A stretch of DNA of 64,000 nt from an uncultured Paracoccaceae bacterium (GTDB lineage Bacteria; Pseudomonadota; Alphaproteobacteria; Rhodobacterales; Rhodobacteraceae). The first letter of the stretch is position 1, and each line of letters begins with the position of its first letter. The translations under genes were made by a program, and so were the position numbers. This document shows, one piece after another, positions 15,940 through 25,172 of this stretch. The DNA lies in the NCBI GenBank assembly GCA_947503775.1, contig CANNFE010000007.1, forward strand, positions 181,080 to 245,079. Direction: 5' to 3'. Under the pieces are notes generated by a model. The model saw nothing but the letters and a program-made list of their open reading frames with translations. It was not told where the DNA came from and searched no databases.

Positions 15940-17156
15940 GATCCCGACCGGGCCTCGCGGTACCAGGTTCGGATCGAGGCGCGTTCCTCTTCGGTCATGA
16001 AGGAGAGGTTGCCGGGTGGCATGGCGTGGCTCCACCCCGACTGCATCGCAACGCCCCGGGCGGCCATTGCCACCTGTTCGGGTGTTTCAAGGATGACCCC
16101 CTTGGGTGCCCAGTAGAGGCCCGGCCAGACGGGTTCTTCGGCATGGCACATGGAGCAGCGGCCGGTCACGATGCGGTGGACCTCCTCGAAGCCCTGCGCC
16201 GAGGCGAACCGCTCGGCCCCGCGTGTCATCGCCGTCTCGTCCGAGCGGCCGGGCGCAACGGAAAGCCACGCGATGAGGATGAAAAGGAGGACCGTCGCCG
16301 CCCAGGTCCAGTTGGGGCGGCCTTTGCGGGCATGCATGGTATTGAAATAGTGCCGGATCGTCACGCCCATGAGGAAGACGAGGCTCGCGATGATCCAGTT
16401 GTACTGGGTGGAGGTCGCGAGCGGGTAGTGGTTGGAGAGCATCAGAAAGATGACGGGCAGCGTCAGGTAGTTATTATGGGTCGAGCGCTGCTTGGCGATG
16501 ACACCGTATTTGGCATCCGGCACCCGCCCCGCCTTGAGATCGGCGACCACGATCCGCTGGTTAGGCATGATGATGAAGAAGACATTGGCGCTCATGATCG
16601 TGGCGGTGAAGGCGCCGAGATGCAGAAGTGCCGCGCGGCCGGAAAAGACCTGCGCGTAAAACCATGACATGGCGACGAGAACGCCGAAGAGGAGGACCAT
16701 CAGGCCGGTCGTATGCTGCCCCAAGGGCGACTTGCAGAGCTGATCATAGATCACCCAGCCCAGCGCCAACGACGCGGCCGAGATACCCACCGCCTGCCAG
16801 ACGGCCAGGTCCATCACGGTTGGATCGATCAGGTAGAACTCGGCGCCGAGCCAGTAGACTAGCATCAGAAGAGCCGCGCCCGAGAGCCAGGTCGCGTAGC
16901 TTTCCCATTTGAACCAGACCAGATCGCCAGGCATCCGATCGGGGGCCACGAGGTACTTCTGGACGTGGTAGAACCCACCGCCATGGACCTGCCATTCCTC
17001 GCCATCGGCGCCGGACGCGAGGTTGCGGTCGCGGTGCAGGCCGAGATCCAGAGCGATGAAGTAAAAGGACGATCCGATCCAGGCGATGGCGGTGATGACG
17101 TGCAACCAGCGCACGGCAAACTCCGCCCATTCCATCAGGATCGCCAAGTCATACAT
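15936..17156 (-). CDS. puuD: Membrane-bound urate oxidase/hydroxylase with C-terminal cytochrome c domain
   Basis: A 406-residue PuuD. The N-terminal 300 residues form about eight membrane segments (DUF989 domain, 'ALLHLGAFTATIMSANVFFIIMPNQR' region near 190) and the last 100 residues a cytochrome c domain with the haem motif CSMCH near residue 340. It oxidises urate to 5-hydroxyisourate, passing electrons to the respiratory chain rather than to O2. With HIU hydrolase and the PuuE-UraD fusion nearby, the urate-to-allantoate route is complete. Starts at an ATG at 17156, divergent from the DUF808 gene. Confidence 0.93.
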   Translation of the reverse strand: MYDLAILMEWAEFAVRWLHVITAIAWIGSSFYFIALDLGLHRDRNLASGADGEEWQVHGGGFYHVQKYLVAPDRMPGDLVWFKWESYATWLSGAALLMLVYWLGAEFYLIDPTVMDLAVWQAVGISAASLALGWVIYDQLCKSPLGQHTTGLMVLLFGVLVAMSWFYAQVFSGRAALLHLGAFTATIMSANVFFIIMPNQRIVVADLKAGRVPDAKYGVIAKQRSTHNNYLTLPVIFLMLSNHYPLATSTQYNWIIASLVFLMGVTIRHYFNTMHARKGRPNWTWAATVLLFILIAWLSVAPGRSDETAMTRGAERFASAQGFEEVHRIVTGRCSMCHAEEPVWPGLYWAPKGVILETPEQVAMAARGVAMQSGWSHAMPPGNLSFMTEEERASIRTWYREARSGS

Positions 17157-17339
17157 CGCCGATCTCCGCCGTTACTCAGGTCTTTCCAGACACCCTATCG
17201 AAGGGCCGAAGGCAATGGGTCTGATCGCGCGGACTTCCAAAATTTCAGTGTCGCGTTACAAGCGGTTGAAATTCAGGCGGCGGAACAACTCTGTGCTCCA
17301 GCCGTTTGCCCAGGACGGTCAAGAGGCGGGAGCCCTTTC

Positions 17340-18290
17340 ATGAGCGGATTGATTTCTCTTCTCGACGATGTCGCGGCCATCGCCAAACTCGCCTCCACCC
17401 AGCTTGATGATATCGCGGCGCAAGCCACTAAGGCCGGCTCAAAAGCGGCCGGTGTCGTGATCGACGATGCGGCTGTGACGCCAAAATATGTGACCGGCCT
17501 GCCTGCGGCGCGCGAGCTTCCGATCGTCTGGAAGATCGCGCGGGCGTCGTTCTTCAACAAGCTTGTGATCCTGCTGCCCGCCGCGCTTTTGCTGAACGCG
17601 TTCCTGCCCTGGGTGATGACACCGCTTTTGATGATTGGCGGCGCTTACTTGTGTTTCGAAGGGGCCGAGAAGGTCTGGCACGTTTTTCATCATCACGAGG
17701 AGAAAGGCGCGCAAAAGGCCGAGACACTGGATGCGGCACATCTTGAAGAAAAGCGCGTAAAGGGCGCGATCAAGACAGATTTCATCCTGTCGGCGGAGAT
17801 CATGACGATCTCGCTTTCGGCCATCGAGACCGAGAGCTTTTGGGTCGAAGCGATCACGCTGGCGGCCGTGGCGATCGGGATCACGGCGCTTGTCTATGGG
17901 GCCGTCGCCGTGCTGGTGAAGGCGGATGATGTCGGCCTGAAGCTCAGCCAGATCGGGCGTGTCGAAGCCACAAGGGCCCTTGGGCGCGGGATCGTGGCCG
18001 CCATGCCCAAGGTGCTGACCTTTATCTCGGTGGTCGGAACCGCGGCGATGCTTTGGGTGGGCGGCAACATCATCGTGCACGGGCTCCACGATCTGGGCTG
18101 GCACTGGCCCTATGACACGATCCACGACATCGCAGTTGCCGTCAGCGGCGGAGGCGGCTTTTTCGAGTGGCTCGTGACAGCCTTTCTCGACGGGATCATC
18201 GGGATCCTGCTGGGTCTGGCCCTGATCCCGTTCGTCACGCGCGTGATGGTGCCGCTGATGCAGCCCTTCTTTACCGAAAAGCAGGCTTAA
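17340..18290 (+). CDS. DUF808 family inner-membrane protein (YedI-like)
   Basis: A 316-residue DUF808 protein. It opens 'MSGLISLLDDVAAIAKLA' and contains the 'KAAGVVIDDAAVTPKYVTG' segment typical of the family, followed by about six membrane segments; 'HVFHHHEEKGAQKAE' near 120 is a His/Glu-rich cytoplasmic loop. Function unknown. It sits between puuD and the HIU hydrolase gene but on the opposite strand, and its stop overlaps the HIU hydrolase stop by a few bases (convergent), so it is not part of a purine operon. ATG 17340 chosen from the family-typical N-terminus. Confidence 0.9.
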   Translation: MSGLISLLDDVAAIAKLASTQLDDIAAQATKAGSKAAGVVIDDAAVTPKYVTGLPAARELPIVWKIARASFFNKLVILLPAALLLNAFLPWVMTPLLMIGGAYLCFEGAEKVWHVFHHHEEKGAQKAETLDAAHLEEKRVKGAIKTDFILSAEIMTISLSAIETESFWVEAITLAAVAIGITALVYGAVAVLVKADDVGLKLSQIGRVEATRALGRGIVAAMPKVLTFISVVGTAAMLWVGGNIIVHGLHDLGWHWPYDTIHDIAVAVSGGGGFFEWLVTAFLDGIIGILLGLALIPFVTRVMVPLMQPFFTEKQA

Positions 18291-18622
18291 CTGCCGCGAT
18301 AGGTCGAATATCCGAAGGGAGAGACCAAAAGCGGCACGTGATAATGCGCCTCTTCGGACATGACAAAGCGGATCGGCACTTCGTCCAGGAAGGCCGCCTC
18401 GCCCAGCCAGTCGCCAACCTTGAACACCAACTCGTAGGTGCCGGTCTGAAAGCTGTCTTTGGGCAGGATCGGCCCGTCGGTGCGCCCGTCGGCATTGGTG
18501 ACGGCGCGGGCCAGTTCGGCGCGGGTGTCGTTGACGATGTGGTATAGAACCAGCGTCATGCCCGCAGCCGGCTTTCCCTTGGCCGTATCGAGCACGTGGG
18601 TTGTCAGGTAGCCATCTGCCAT
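18287..18622 (-). CDS. uraH: 5-hydroxyisourate hydrolase (transthyretin-like)
   Basis: A 111-residue HIU hydrolase: N-terminal 'LTTHVLDTAKGKPA' and the C-terminal tetrapeptide YRGS are the family's diagnostic motifs, with active-site His in 'HYHVPLLVSPFGYSTY'. It converts 5-hydroxyisourate, the product of PuuD, to OHCU. The ATG at 18622 has GAGAGGA 7 nt upstream, preferred over an earlier in-frame ATG. Divergent from puuE. Cytoplasmic. Confidence 0.94.
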   Translation of the reverse strand: MADGYLTTHVLDTAKGKPAAGMTLVLYHIVNDTRAELARAVTNADGRTDGPILPKDSFQTGTYELVFKVGDWLGEAAFLDEVPIRFVMSEEAHYHVPLLVSPFGYSTYRGS

Positions 18623-18689
18623 CGCAAAATCCTCTCTGCTCTTTTCAATCCTGCCACAGGCGGGCAATCAAGGGGGGAAAGGACCTGCA

Positions 18690-20099
18690 ATGCACAGATA
18701 TCCCCGCGATTTTCATGGCTATGGCGCAACGCCGCCCGATCCTAAATGGCCGGGCGGGGCGCGCATCGCGGTTCAGATCGTCCTGAACTACGAAGAGGGA
18801 GGCGAAAACTCGATCCTTCATGGCGATCCGGCCTCGGAGGCGTTTCTGTCCGAAATCGTGGGCGCCCAGGCCTGGCCGGGTCAGCGGCACTGGAATATGG
18901 AATCGATCTATGACTATGGCGCGCGGGCCGGGTTCTGGCGCGTTCACCGGCTTTTAAAGGATCTCCCGATCACCGTCTACGGCGTGGCAACTGCGCTTGC
19001 CCGCGCGCCTGCGCAGGTGCGGGCCATGCAGGAGGCGGGATGGGAGATCGCCTCGCACGGGCTGAAATGGATCGAGCATAAGGACATGCCCGAAGCCGAG
19101 GAACGCGCGCAGATGAAAGAGGCGATCCGGCTGCATACCGAGGTCACCGGGGAGCGGCCCCGCGGCTGGTATACCGGGCGATGTTCAGAGAATACCGAAC
19201 GGCTGGTCGCGGAAGAGGGCGGATTTCTTTATGCGGCGGACAGCTATGCCGACGACCTGCCCTATTGGGTTCGCTACGGCGACAAAGATCAGCTTGTCGT
19301 GCCCTATACGCTTGATGCGAACGACATGCGGTTCGCTACGCCGCAGGGGTTCAATTCCGGCGATCAGTTCGAGGCCTATCTGCGCGACAGTTTTGATACG
19401 CTCTATGCAGAGGGGGCGGAGGGTGCGCCGAAGATGATGTCGGTGGGACTTCACTGCCGTCTTGTCGGGCGTCCGGGCAGGATCGCCGCGTTGCGCCGGT
19501 TTTTGGGTCATGCGACGGCTCATGAAGGGGTCTGGTTCGCGACCCGAGCGCAAATCGCGCAGCACTGGATCGACACGCATCCGCCGGACCATCGCGAACG
19601 GCCCAGCCAGCTTGATCGGAAGACCTTTGTCGAGCGGTTCGGCGGGATCTTCGAGCATTCGCCCTGGATCGCCGACCGCGCCTTTCAGTCCGAGCTTGGC
19701 CCGGCGCATGATACGGCCATCGGATTGCACAGTGCCCTGACGCGCGTCTTCCGAAGCGCGAGCGAGAACAAACGTCTCGATGTCCTCAAGGCGCATCCCG
19801 ATCTGGCCGGAAAGCTGGCCGCGGCGGATCGGCTGACCTCAGGGAGCAAATCCGAGCAGGCCAGTGCCGGGCTTGATGCCTTGACCGATGAGGAGCGCGC
19901 GCGCTTTACCGAGCTGAACGCTGCCTATACCGAAAAGCATGGCATCCCGTTCATCATCGCTGTCCGCGATCACAACAAAGCCGGGATCCTGAAAGCCTTC
20001 GAGCGGCGGATCGACCACGACACACCGACCGAACTTGCCGAGGCCGCCCGGCAGGTCGAACGGATCGCCGAATTTCGTCTGAAGGACCTGCTGCCATGA
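18690..20099 (+). CDS. puuE: Bifunctional allantoinase PuuE / OHCU decarboxylase
   Basis: A 469-residue fusion. Residues 1-310 are a PuuE-type, cofactor-independent polysaccharide-deacetylase-like allantoinase ('YPRDFHGYGATPPDPKWPGGAR', 'YDYGARAGFWR', 'RPRGWYTGRCSENT'). Residues about 320-469 are a UraD domain ('FVERFGGIFEHSPWIADRA', 'LDVLKAHPDLAGKL', 'GIPFIIAVRDHNK'). One chain thus makes allantoin from OHCU and hydrolyses it to allantoate. It overlaps the ureidoglycine aminohydrolase gene by 4 nt. Fusion is real in one frame, no frameshift. Confidence 0.95.
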   Translation: MHRYPRDFHGYGATPPDPKWPGGARIAVQIVLNYEEGGENSILHGDPASEAFLSEIVGAQAWPGQRHWNMESIYDYGARAGFWRVHRLLKDLPITVYGVATALARAPAQVRAMQEAGWEIASHGLKWIEHKDMPEAEERAQMKEAIRLHTEVTGERPRGWYTGRCSENTERLVAEEGGFLYAADSYADDLPYWVRYGDKDQLVVPYTLDANDMRFATPQGFNSGDQFEAYLRDSFDTLYAEGAEGAPKMMSVGLHCRLVGRPGRIAALRRFLGHATAHEGVWFATRAQIAQHWIDTHPPDHRERPSQLDRKTFVERFGGIFEHSPWIADRAFQSELGPAHDTAIGLHSALTRVFRSASENKRLDVLKAHPDLAGKLAAADRLTSGSKSEQASAGLDALTDEERARFTELNAAYTEKHGIPFIIAVRDHNKAGILKAFERRIDHDTPTELAEAARQVERIAEFRLKDLLP

Positions 20100-20920
20100 C
20101 CCGCACCTATTATGCCCCGCGTGGCGGCCTGCCCGATCCGCGGACACGGGCCCACGACCGGGCGCGGTTCACCACGGCCTACGCGGTCATCCCGCGCGGC
20201 GTTCTGTCGGACATCGTGTCGAGCTTCGTGCCGGGCTGGACCGGGAGCCGCGTCTGGATTCTGGCCCGCCCGCTTTCGGGATTTGCCGAAACCTTTGCTC
20301 AATACATCGTCGAGCTGATGCCGGGCGGGCGCGGCGACAAGACCGAACCCGATCCGGAGGCGCAGGCCGTCCTTTTCATCCTGCGCGGCACGGCGGATCT
20401 GATTATCGAGGAAGAGACGACCTATAACCTTGTCCCCGGCAGCTTTGCCTATATTCCGCCAGGGATGAAATGGCAGGTCCTCAACACCCACGAGGATCGG
20501 ACGAACCTCATGTGGTTCCGCAAGCGCTATGAGCCGGTGCCGGGTCTTGAGCCGCCCGACCTGGTCATCGCCCATGACGACGATGTGGAGCCCGAGCCGA
20601 TCCGCGGCACGGACAATGCATGGTCGACCACCCGGTTTGTCGATCCCGGAGATCTGCGGCACGATATGCATGTCAATGTCGTGACCTTCTTTCCGGGTGC
20701 GACGATCCCCTTTGCCGAGACCCATGTGATGGAGCACGGGATCTATATTCTGCAAGGCCGCGGAATCTATTACCTCAACGAGCAGTGGGTCGAGGTGCAG
20801 GAAGGGGATTTTCTTTGGCTGCGCGCCTTCTGCCCTCAGGCCTGTTGCGCGACCGGGACCGAGCCGTTTCGCTATCTGCTTTATAAGGATGTGAACCGAC
20901 ATCCGAAGCTGACCCTATGA
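20096..20920 (+). CDS. allE: (S)-ureidoglycine aminohydrolase
   Basis: A 274-residue bicupin protein of the YlbA/AllE (UGHY) family: 'TYYAPRGGLPDP' at the N-terminus, first cupin around 60-130, second around 185-265 with 'FAETHVMEHGIYILQGRGIYYLN', supplying Mn ligands His/Glu. It releases ammonia from (S)-ureidoglycine to give ureidoglycolate. The substrate would come from an allantoate amidohydrolase not present in this window. Coupled by 4-nt overlaps to puuE and allA. Confidence 0.93.
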   Translation: MTRTYYAPRGGLPDPRTRAHDRARFTTAYAVIPRGVLSDIVSSFVPGWTGSRVWILARPLSGFAETFAQYIVELMPGGRGDKTEPDPEAQAVLFILRGTADLIIEEETTYNLVPGSFAYIPPGMKWQVLNTHEDRTNLMWFRKRYEPVPGLEPPDLVIAHDDDVEPEPIRGTDNAWSTTRFVDPGDLRHDMHVNVVTFFPGATIPFAETHVMEHGIYILQGRGIYYLNEQWVEVQEGDFLWLRAFCPQACCATGTEPFRYLLYKDVNRHPKLTL

Positions 20921-21384
20921 CACCCGTACCGCTGACAGCGGAGGCCTTTGCGCCGCTCGGGGATGTGCTGGAAGCGGCCGGGCGGTCCGTGAAGATCAAT
21001 GACGGGTTCTGCGACCGGTTCACCGATAAAGCGCGGATCGATCTGGAAGGCGGGCGGCTTGGGATCAGTCTGTTTCAGGCGGTGCCGCGCGCCTTGCCCT
21101 ATCGGTGCGATCTGCTGGAGCGTCATCCGCTTGGCTCTCAGAGCTTTATTCCGATGACGCAGGATCCCTTTCTGATCATCGTCGCCGAAGACGACGAGGG
21201 CAGACCCACCCGTCCCCGTGCGTTCATCACCGACGGAACGCAAGGCGTCTCTTACCTGAGGGGCGTCTGGCACGGCGTTCTGACGCCACTTGGGGGCTCG
21301 GGTCTTTTTGCGGTTGTCGACCGGATCGGCGCCGGGCCCAATCTGGAGGAATATCCGCTGGATCCGCCGCTGATTGTCGGATGA
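20917..21384 (+). CDS. allA: Ureidoglycolate lyase
   Basis: A 155-residue AllA-type lyase that splits ureidoglycolate into glyoxylate and urea. Family motifs: 'LTAEAFAPLGDVLEA' at the start, 'LLERHPLGSQSFIPM' near 66 and 'YLRGVWHGVLTPL' near 112. Last gene of the puuE-allE-allA unit; its stop is almost adjacent to the convergent lipoprotein gene. Confidence 0.93.
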   Translation: MTPVPLTAEAFAPLGDVLEAAGRSVKINDGFCDRFTDKARIDLEGGRLGISLFQAVPRALPYRCDLLERHPLGSQSFIPMTQDPFLIIVAEDDEGRPTRPRAFITDGTQGVSYLRGVWHGVLTPLGGSGLFAVVDRIGAGPNLEEYPLDPPLIVG

Positions 21385-21388
21385 CCGA

Positions 21389-21604
21389 TCAGCTAGCGGC
21401 GATCTGACGGGCCCGCTCGATATCCTCCAAAGCATTCTGAACGCAGGGTTCGAAGCCGAAGGAGGCCTCCGTCAGCCCAAGGTCCTTGCAGCGCTCTTCG
21501 GCGATCTCCTGATCGGTCGGCGGGATAATAAGATCACGTGTCGCGCCGCATCCGGCCAGCACGGCGCAAAGTGTGATCAGGGACAGGGATTTGAAAACCG
21601 GCAT
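21389..21604 (-). CDS. Small lipoprotein, unknown function
   Basis: A 71-residue protein with a lipoprotein signal: hydrophobic stretch then lipobox LAGC (Cys19). The mature part is about 53 residues with two further Cys ('EERCKDLGL' and 'EPCVQNALEDIERARQ') that could form a disulfide. Convergent with allA. No homologue recognised. Confidence 0.75.
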   Translation of the reverse strand: MPVFKSLSLITLCAVLAGCGATRDLIIPPTDQEIAEERCKDLGLTEASFGFEPCVQNALEDIERARQIAAS

Positions 21605-21643
21605 CGACTATTCCTTCATGATGAAATTCAAGAGATAAGCTTG

Positions 21644-22105
21644 TTATGCGGAGACCCGGGATTCAAGTTCCCGGGCATATTCCTCCAGCCGTTCGGACAG
21701 CTTGGTTTCGATCGATCCCTTCGCAAGTTTGAGCGACTGCACCAAAAGACGCGCAGAGAGCGTTCTGGCCGTCATGTCGAACGACAAGGCGAGCCGGGTC
21801 CTGGTGGGCGAGAGGGCAATCAGATCGACCCGGGTCTTCAGATCAATCCCGGAGGTTTCCGTCTCGATCTCGATGATCTCGGGGGCGTCGTAGCGGATGA
21901 TCTCAGATACGGCTTTCCGGCTGCGCCCGCGAAACTGAAACTTGAGCCGCCATTTGGTTCCAACATCAAGCGGACCTTCTCCGCTTGTCCGTTCGACTTC
22001 GACGTCGCGGCGCATGGCGCGCTTTTCAAGTCTGTCGAAGTCACTGACATGATCAAAGACGATCTGCCGGGGCAGGGAGATATCTTCCTTGGCGTGAAAC
22101 TTCAT
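21644..22105 (-). CDS. SRPBCC family protein
   Basis: A 153-residue START/Bet v 1-like (SRPBCC) protein: 'MKFHAKEDISLPRQIVFDHVSDFDRLE' is the classical first strand-helix of this fold and 'SARLLVQSLKLAKGSIETKLSERLEEYAREL' the long C-terminal helix. Such proteins bind hydrophobic ligands or act in lipid/ubiquinone handling; no specific role is visible. Lies 49 bp after nudC on the same strand, possibly co-transcribed. Confidence 0.82.
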   Translation of the reverse strand: MKFHAKEDISLPRQIVFDHVSDFDRLEKRAMRRDVEVERTSGEGPLDVGTKWRLKFQFRGRSRKAVSEIIRYDAPEIIEIETETSGIDLKTRVDLIALSPTRTRLALSFDMTARTLSARLLVQSLKLAKGSIETKLSERLEEYARELESRVSA

Positions 22106-22153
22106 GGGCCACCATCTTGCTGCCGCGTGCCACTCCCCGAACTGTTCTTCGCT

Positions 22154-23104
22154 TCAATCGAGCCGATCCGCAAGCCAGTTCCGCAGGATGAAATGCGCGA
22201 TGGCGCCGGGCCTTGCGCCGAGAAGCTCGGGATGGGTTCCGGCAAAGACGTCCATCATCTCTTCGCGGTTGACCCAGCGGGCATCCTCAAGCTCTACCGG
22301 GTCGAGCGTGATATCGCGGGTGAGCGCCTCGGCCCGGCAGCCGATCATCAGGGAGGCGGGGAACGGCCAGGGCTGGCTGGCGAGATAGGACACGCCTCCG
22401 ATCGAGATCCCGGCTTCCTCGAAGGTCTCGCGCCGGACGGCGGCTTCAACGGTCTCCCCCGGTTCGACAAAGCCGGCGAGGAGCGAATACATCCCCTTAG
22501 GCCAGCCCGGAGAGCGTCCGATCAGAACGTCGTTTCCTTGGGTGATCAACATGATGACGACCGGATCGGTTCGCGGAAAATGGCGCCGCTTGCAGGCCGG
22601 ACAAATGCGCTGCCAGCCGCCATCCGCCGGGGTTGATCTGACCCCGCAATTGGCGCAGAAGCCGTGACTTTCGTGCCATTCGATCAACGCCTTGCCCGTC
22701 GCGGCAAGCTCTGCATCGCAGGGATCGAGCCGTGTCATGATGTTGCGCAGATCGACAAACCCACTTGCCCCCGGCAGGAACGGAAAGCGCTGTTCGCTTC
22801 GGTCGAAAAACTCCGGCGAGATGTCCGGTTCGCCCGCATCGGGCACCCAATGGCTCACATCGACGGCGAAGGTTGGTGCCGCTTCGCTTTGACCTAGAAA
22901 AATCCAGAGGAGATCGCCTTGCAGCCGGTCGTGATGCGCGGGCAGGCGGACCAGCTTGCCCGTTCCGTCAAAGAGCGGCTTTTTCCGCCAGAACGGGAGC
23001 GCAACGGCCGCAGATCCTGCGCGCAAAGCATCGGCCTTGGATCGTGCAAGCGCGGTGCGGTCCCAATTCGCGCCAGCGAACGTGACCTGCTCTGCAATCT
23101 TCAT
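22154..23104 (-). CDS. nudC: NAD+ diphosphatase (NADH pyrophosphatase, Nudix)
   Basis: A 316-residue NudC. The zinc ribbon is CANCG...CPACK near residues 143-170 and is followed by the Nudix box 'GFVEPGETVEAAVRRETFEEAGI' (residues about 206-228) and 'SQPWPFPASLMIGC', the NudC-type SQPWPFPxS signature. It hydrolyses NAD(H) to NMN(H) and AMP and removes NAD caps from RNA. Typical length for the family. Divergent from the nucleotidase gene. Confidence 0.95.
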   Translation of the reverse strand: MKIAEQVTFAGANWDRTALARSKADALRAGSAAVALPFWRKKPLFDGTGKLVRLPAHHDRLQGDLLWIFLGQSEAAPTFAVDVSHWVPDAGEPDISPEFFDRSEQRFPFLPGASGFVDLRNIMTRLDPCDAELAATGKALIEWHESHGFCANCGVRSTPADGGWQRICPACKRRHFPRTDPVVIMLITQGNDVLIGRSPGWPKGMYSLLAGFVEPGETVEAAVRRETFEEAGISIGGVSYLASQPWPFPASLMIGCRAEALTRDITLDPVELEDARWVNREEMMDVFAGTHPELLGARPGAIAHFILRNWLADRLD

Positions 23105-23200
23105 TCTTTCGTCCTTTGCAAACGGATCCTTTGACCCATGTCATGCCCGAATTTGGTTGTCATGATAGTTTGACACGTCTTCCTTGTTGAAGACGGTGCT

Positions 23201-25165
23201 GTGATTGGGCAGGGTCACGGTCTTTCATCTTCTGCGCAGGTTTGGAGCTCCGACACAGCCTTGACCGATCTTGGACATCCCTTCCCCGTTCGTCCCGGTC
23301 ATGCGAGCCTTCGTATTCTCGGAACAACCGATCTGCACGGCCATGTCATGGCCTATGATTATCTGGGGGATCGCCCGTCCCACCGGGTTGGGCTGGCCAG
23401 AACCGCCCGCCTGATCGAAGACGCCCGCCGGCAGGTTCCGGTTTCGGTCCTCTTTGACAATGGCGATTTTCTGAACGGCACCGCGATGTCGGATCTTCAT
23501 GCCCGCCAGAAACCCGAAGAGCCCCACCCCGTGATCGCGGCGATGAACGAGCTCGGCTATGATGCCGTCACTCTTGGAAATCATGAATTCAACTACGGGC
23601 TTGAGACGCTGACCCAAGCGCTGAGCACGGCTCGTTTTCCGCTTGTCAGCTCGAATATCCACCCGGTGGGGGTCCGCCCGATCTGGCCGGAGGTGAACGG
23701 CCACCCTCTGGTGCGTCGCAACTTCATCGTCGAGCGGCGTTTGAAAACCGGCGAAGGGCTGAGCTTTACCATCAAGATCGGCATCGTGGGACTTCTTCCG
23801 CCGCAGATCATCCAATGGGATCGGCGCCATCTGCTGGGCCGGGTGGCGACGTCCGGCATCCGCGAGGCGGCGCAGCTTGAAGCGCGCACGCTGCGCAGGA
23901 CCGGCGCCGATATCGTGATCGCGCTGAGCCATTCGGGGATATCCGATAAACCCTATGAGACAGGAGACGAGAACGCGTCGGCCACGATCGCAGCCCTGCC
24001 CGAGATTGACGCGGTTCTTGCAGGTCATACGCACCGGATCTTTCCGGGGCCGGATACCGCGCAGGTCACGGGCGCCGATCCGATCACCGGCCTGATTCAT
24101 GGAACGCCGTTGGTCGAAGCCGGTTTCTGGGGCTCTCATCTTGCGGTGATCGATCTTGAACTCAGACGGACGCAGTTCGGCTGGATTGTCGTCGCAGCCC
24201 GCGGCGATGCCCGACCGATCGCCGAGCGGGACCGGGCAGGCGATGTCCGTGCTCTGGTCAAGTCGGTGCCGAAGATCGAAGCCTCGGTCGCCCCTGCTCA
24301 CGAGCACACCCTGACAGAGATGCGGCGTCCCGTTGGCGAGACGCGCAAACCGCTCCATTCCTTTTTCAGCCTGCTTGGCACGGATCGCGCTCTCAAGATC
24401 GTGGCCGATGCGGAGATGAAGCAGGTCACGCGCCTTCTGGCAGGCCAGCAGGCCAGCAGCCTGCCTCTGCTTTGTGCGACCGCACCTGCCAAATCAGGCG
24501 GGCGGGGCGGGCCCGATTTCTACACATTGGTTCCGGCAGGTCCGATCAACCTGCGCGGTCTGTCGGATCTTTACATCTTTCCGAACACGATGACGGTCCT
24601 GGGCGTGAGCGGGGCCGTCCTGAAGAACTGGCTTGAACACAGTGCAGGCGCGTTCCACCAGATCCGGCCGCGTTTGGAGGATCAGCCGCTCTATAATCAG
24701 GATTATCCGTCTTTCAATTTCGATGTCATCGACGGGCTGACCTATCAAATTGATCTGTCCCGGCCCGCCCGGTACGATGTGGACGGTCGGCTGATTGCAC
24801 CCGAAAGCCGCCGGATTCGGCATCTGAGGTACAAGGGCGCGCCCGTCCGGGACTCCGATCGGTTTGCGCTGGCGACGAACAACTACCGCGCGACCGGCGG
24901 CGGCGGATTTCCAGGCGTTGAAGAGGCGGATGTTCTGGTAGAGACGCTGATGACCAACCGGGAGGCGCTGGCCCGGTATGTCGAGGCCTCCGATTATCTC
25001 GATCCTGACCCTACGCCGGTGTTCACCTTCACGGGTCTGGGGGGGACCTCTGTCCTTTTTGAAACGTCACCGGCGGCGCGGGACTATCTGGAGGATATGC
25101 CGATCGCCGGAGAAGACCTTGGAAATACCGAAGACGGATTTGCGCGGTTTCGTCTCAGGCTGTGA
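23201..25165 (+). CDS. 5'-nucleotidase / 2',3'-cyclic phosphodiesterase family protein (CpdB/UshA type)
   Basis: A 654-residue two-domain nucleotidase. Metallophosphatase motifs: 'TTDLHGHV' near 46, 'NGDFLNG' near 87, 'GNHEFNYG' near 126 and 'AGHTHRIFPG' near 275; the 5'-nucleotidase C-terminal domain covers about 390-570 ('ATNNYRATGGGGFPG' substrate motif). The only usable start is GTG at 23201, since an in-frame stop lies at 23171. That start gives no signal peptide, unusual because CpdB and UshA are normally periplasmic. Either the protein is cytoplasmic or the leader has been lost. Divergent from nudC. Confidence 0.88.
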   Translation: MIGQGHGLSSSAQVWSSDTALTDLGHPFPVRPGHASLRILGTTDLHGHVMAYDYLGDRPSHRVGLARTARLIEDARRQVPVSVLFDNGDFLNGTAMSDLHARQKPEEPHPVIAAMNELGYDAVTLGNHEFNYGLETLTQALSTARFPLVSSNIHPVGVRPIWPEVNGHPLVRRNFIVERRLKTGEGLSFTIKIGIVGLLPPQIIQWDRRHLLGRVATSGIREAAQLEARTLRRTGADIVIALSHSGISDKPYETGDENASATIAALPEIDAVLAGHTHRIFPGPDTAQVTGADPITGLIHGTPLVEAGFWGSHLAVIDLELRRTQFGWIVVAARGDARPIAERDRAGDVRALVKSVPKIEASVAPAHEHTLTEMRRPVGETRKPLHSFFSLLGTDRALKIVADAEMKQVTRLLAGQQASSLPLLCATAPAKSGGRGGPDFYTLVPAGPINLRGLSDLYIFPNTMTVLGVSGAVLKNWLEHSAGAFHQIRPRLEDQPLYNQDYPSFNFDVIDGLTYQIDLSRPARYDVDGRLIAPESRRIRHLRYKGAPVRDSDRFALATNNYRATGGGGFPGVEEADVLVETLMTNREALARYVEASDYLDPDPTPVFTFTGLGGTSVLFETSPAARDYLEDMPIAGEDLGNTEDGFARFRLRL

Positions 25166-25172
25166 GCGCGGG

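Noticed and set aside
21374..22636. A 420-codon plus-strand frame over the lipoprotein, SRPBCC and nudC genes
   Set aside because: Antisense to three recognisable genes and without domain signatures.
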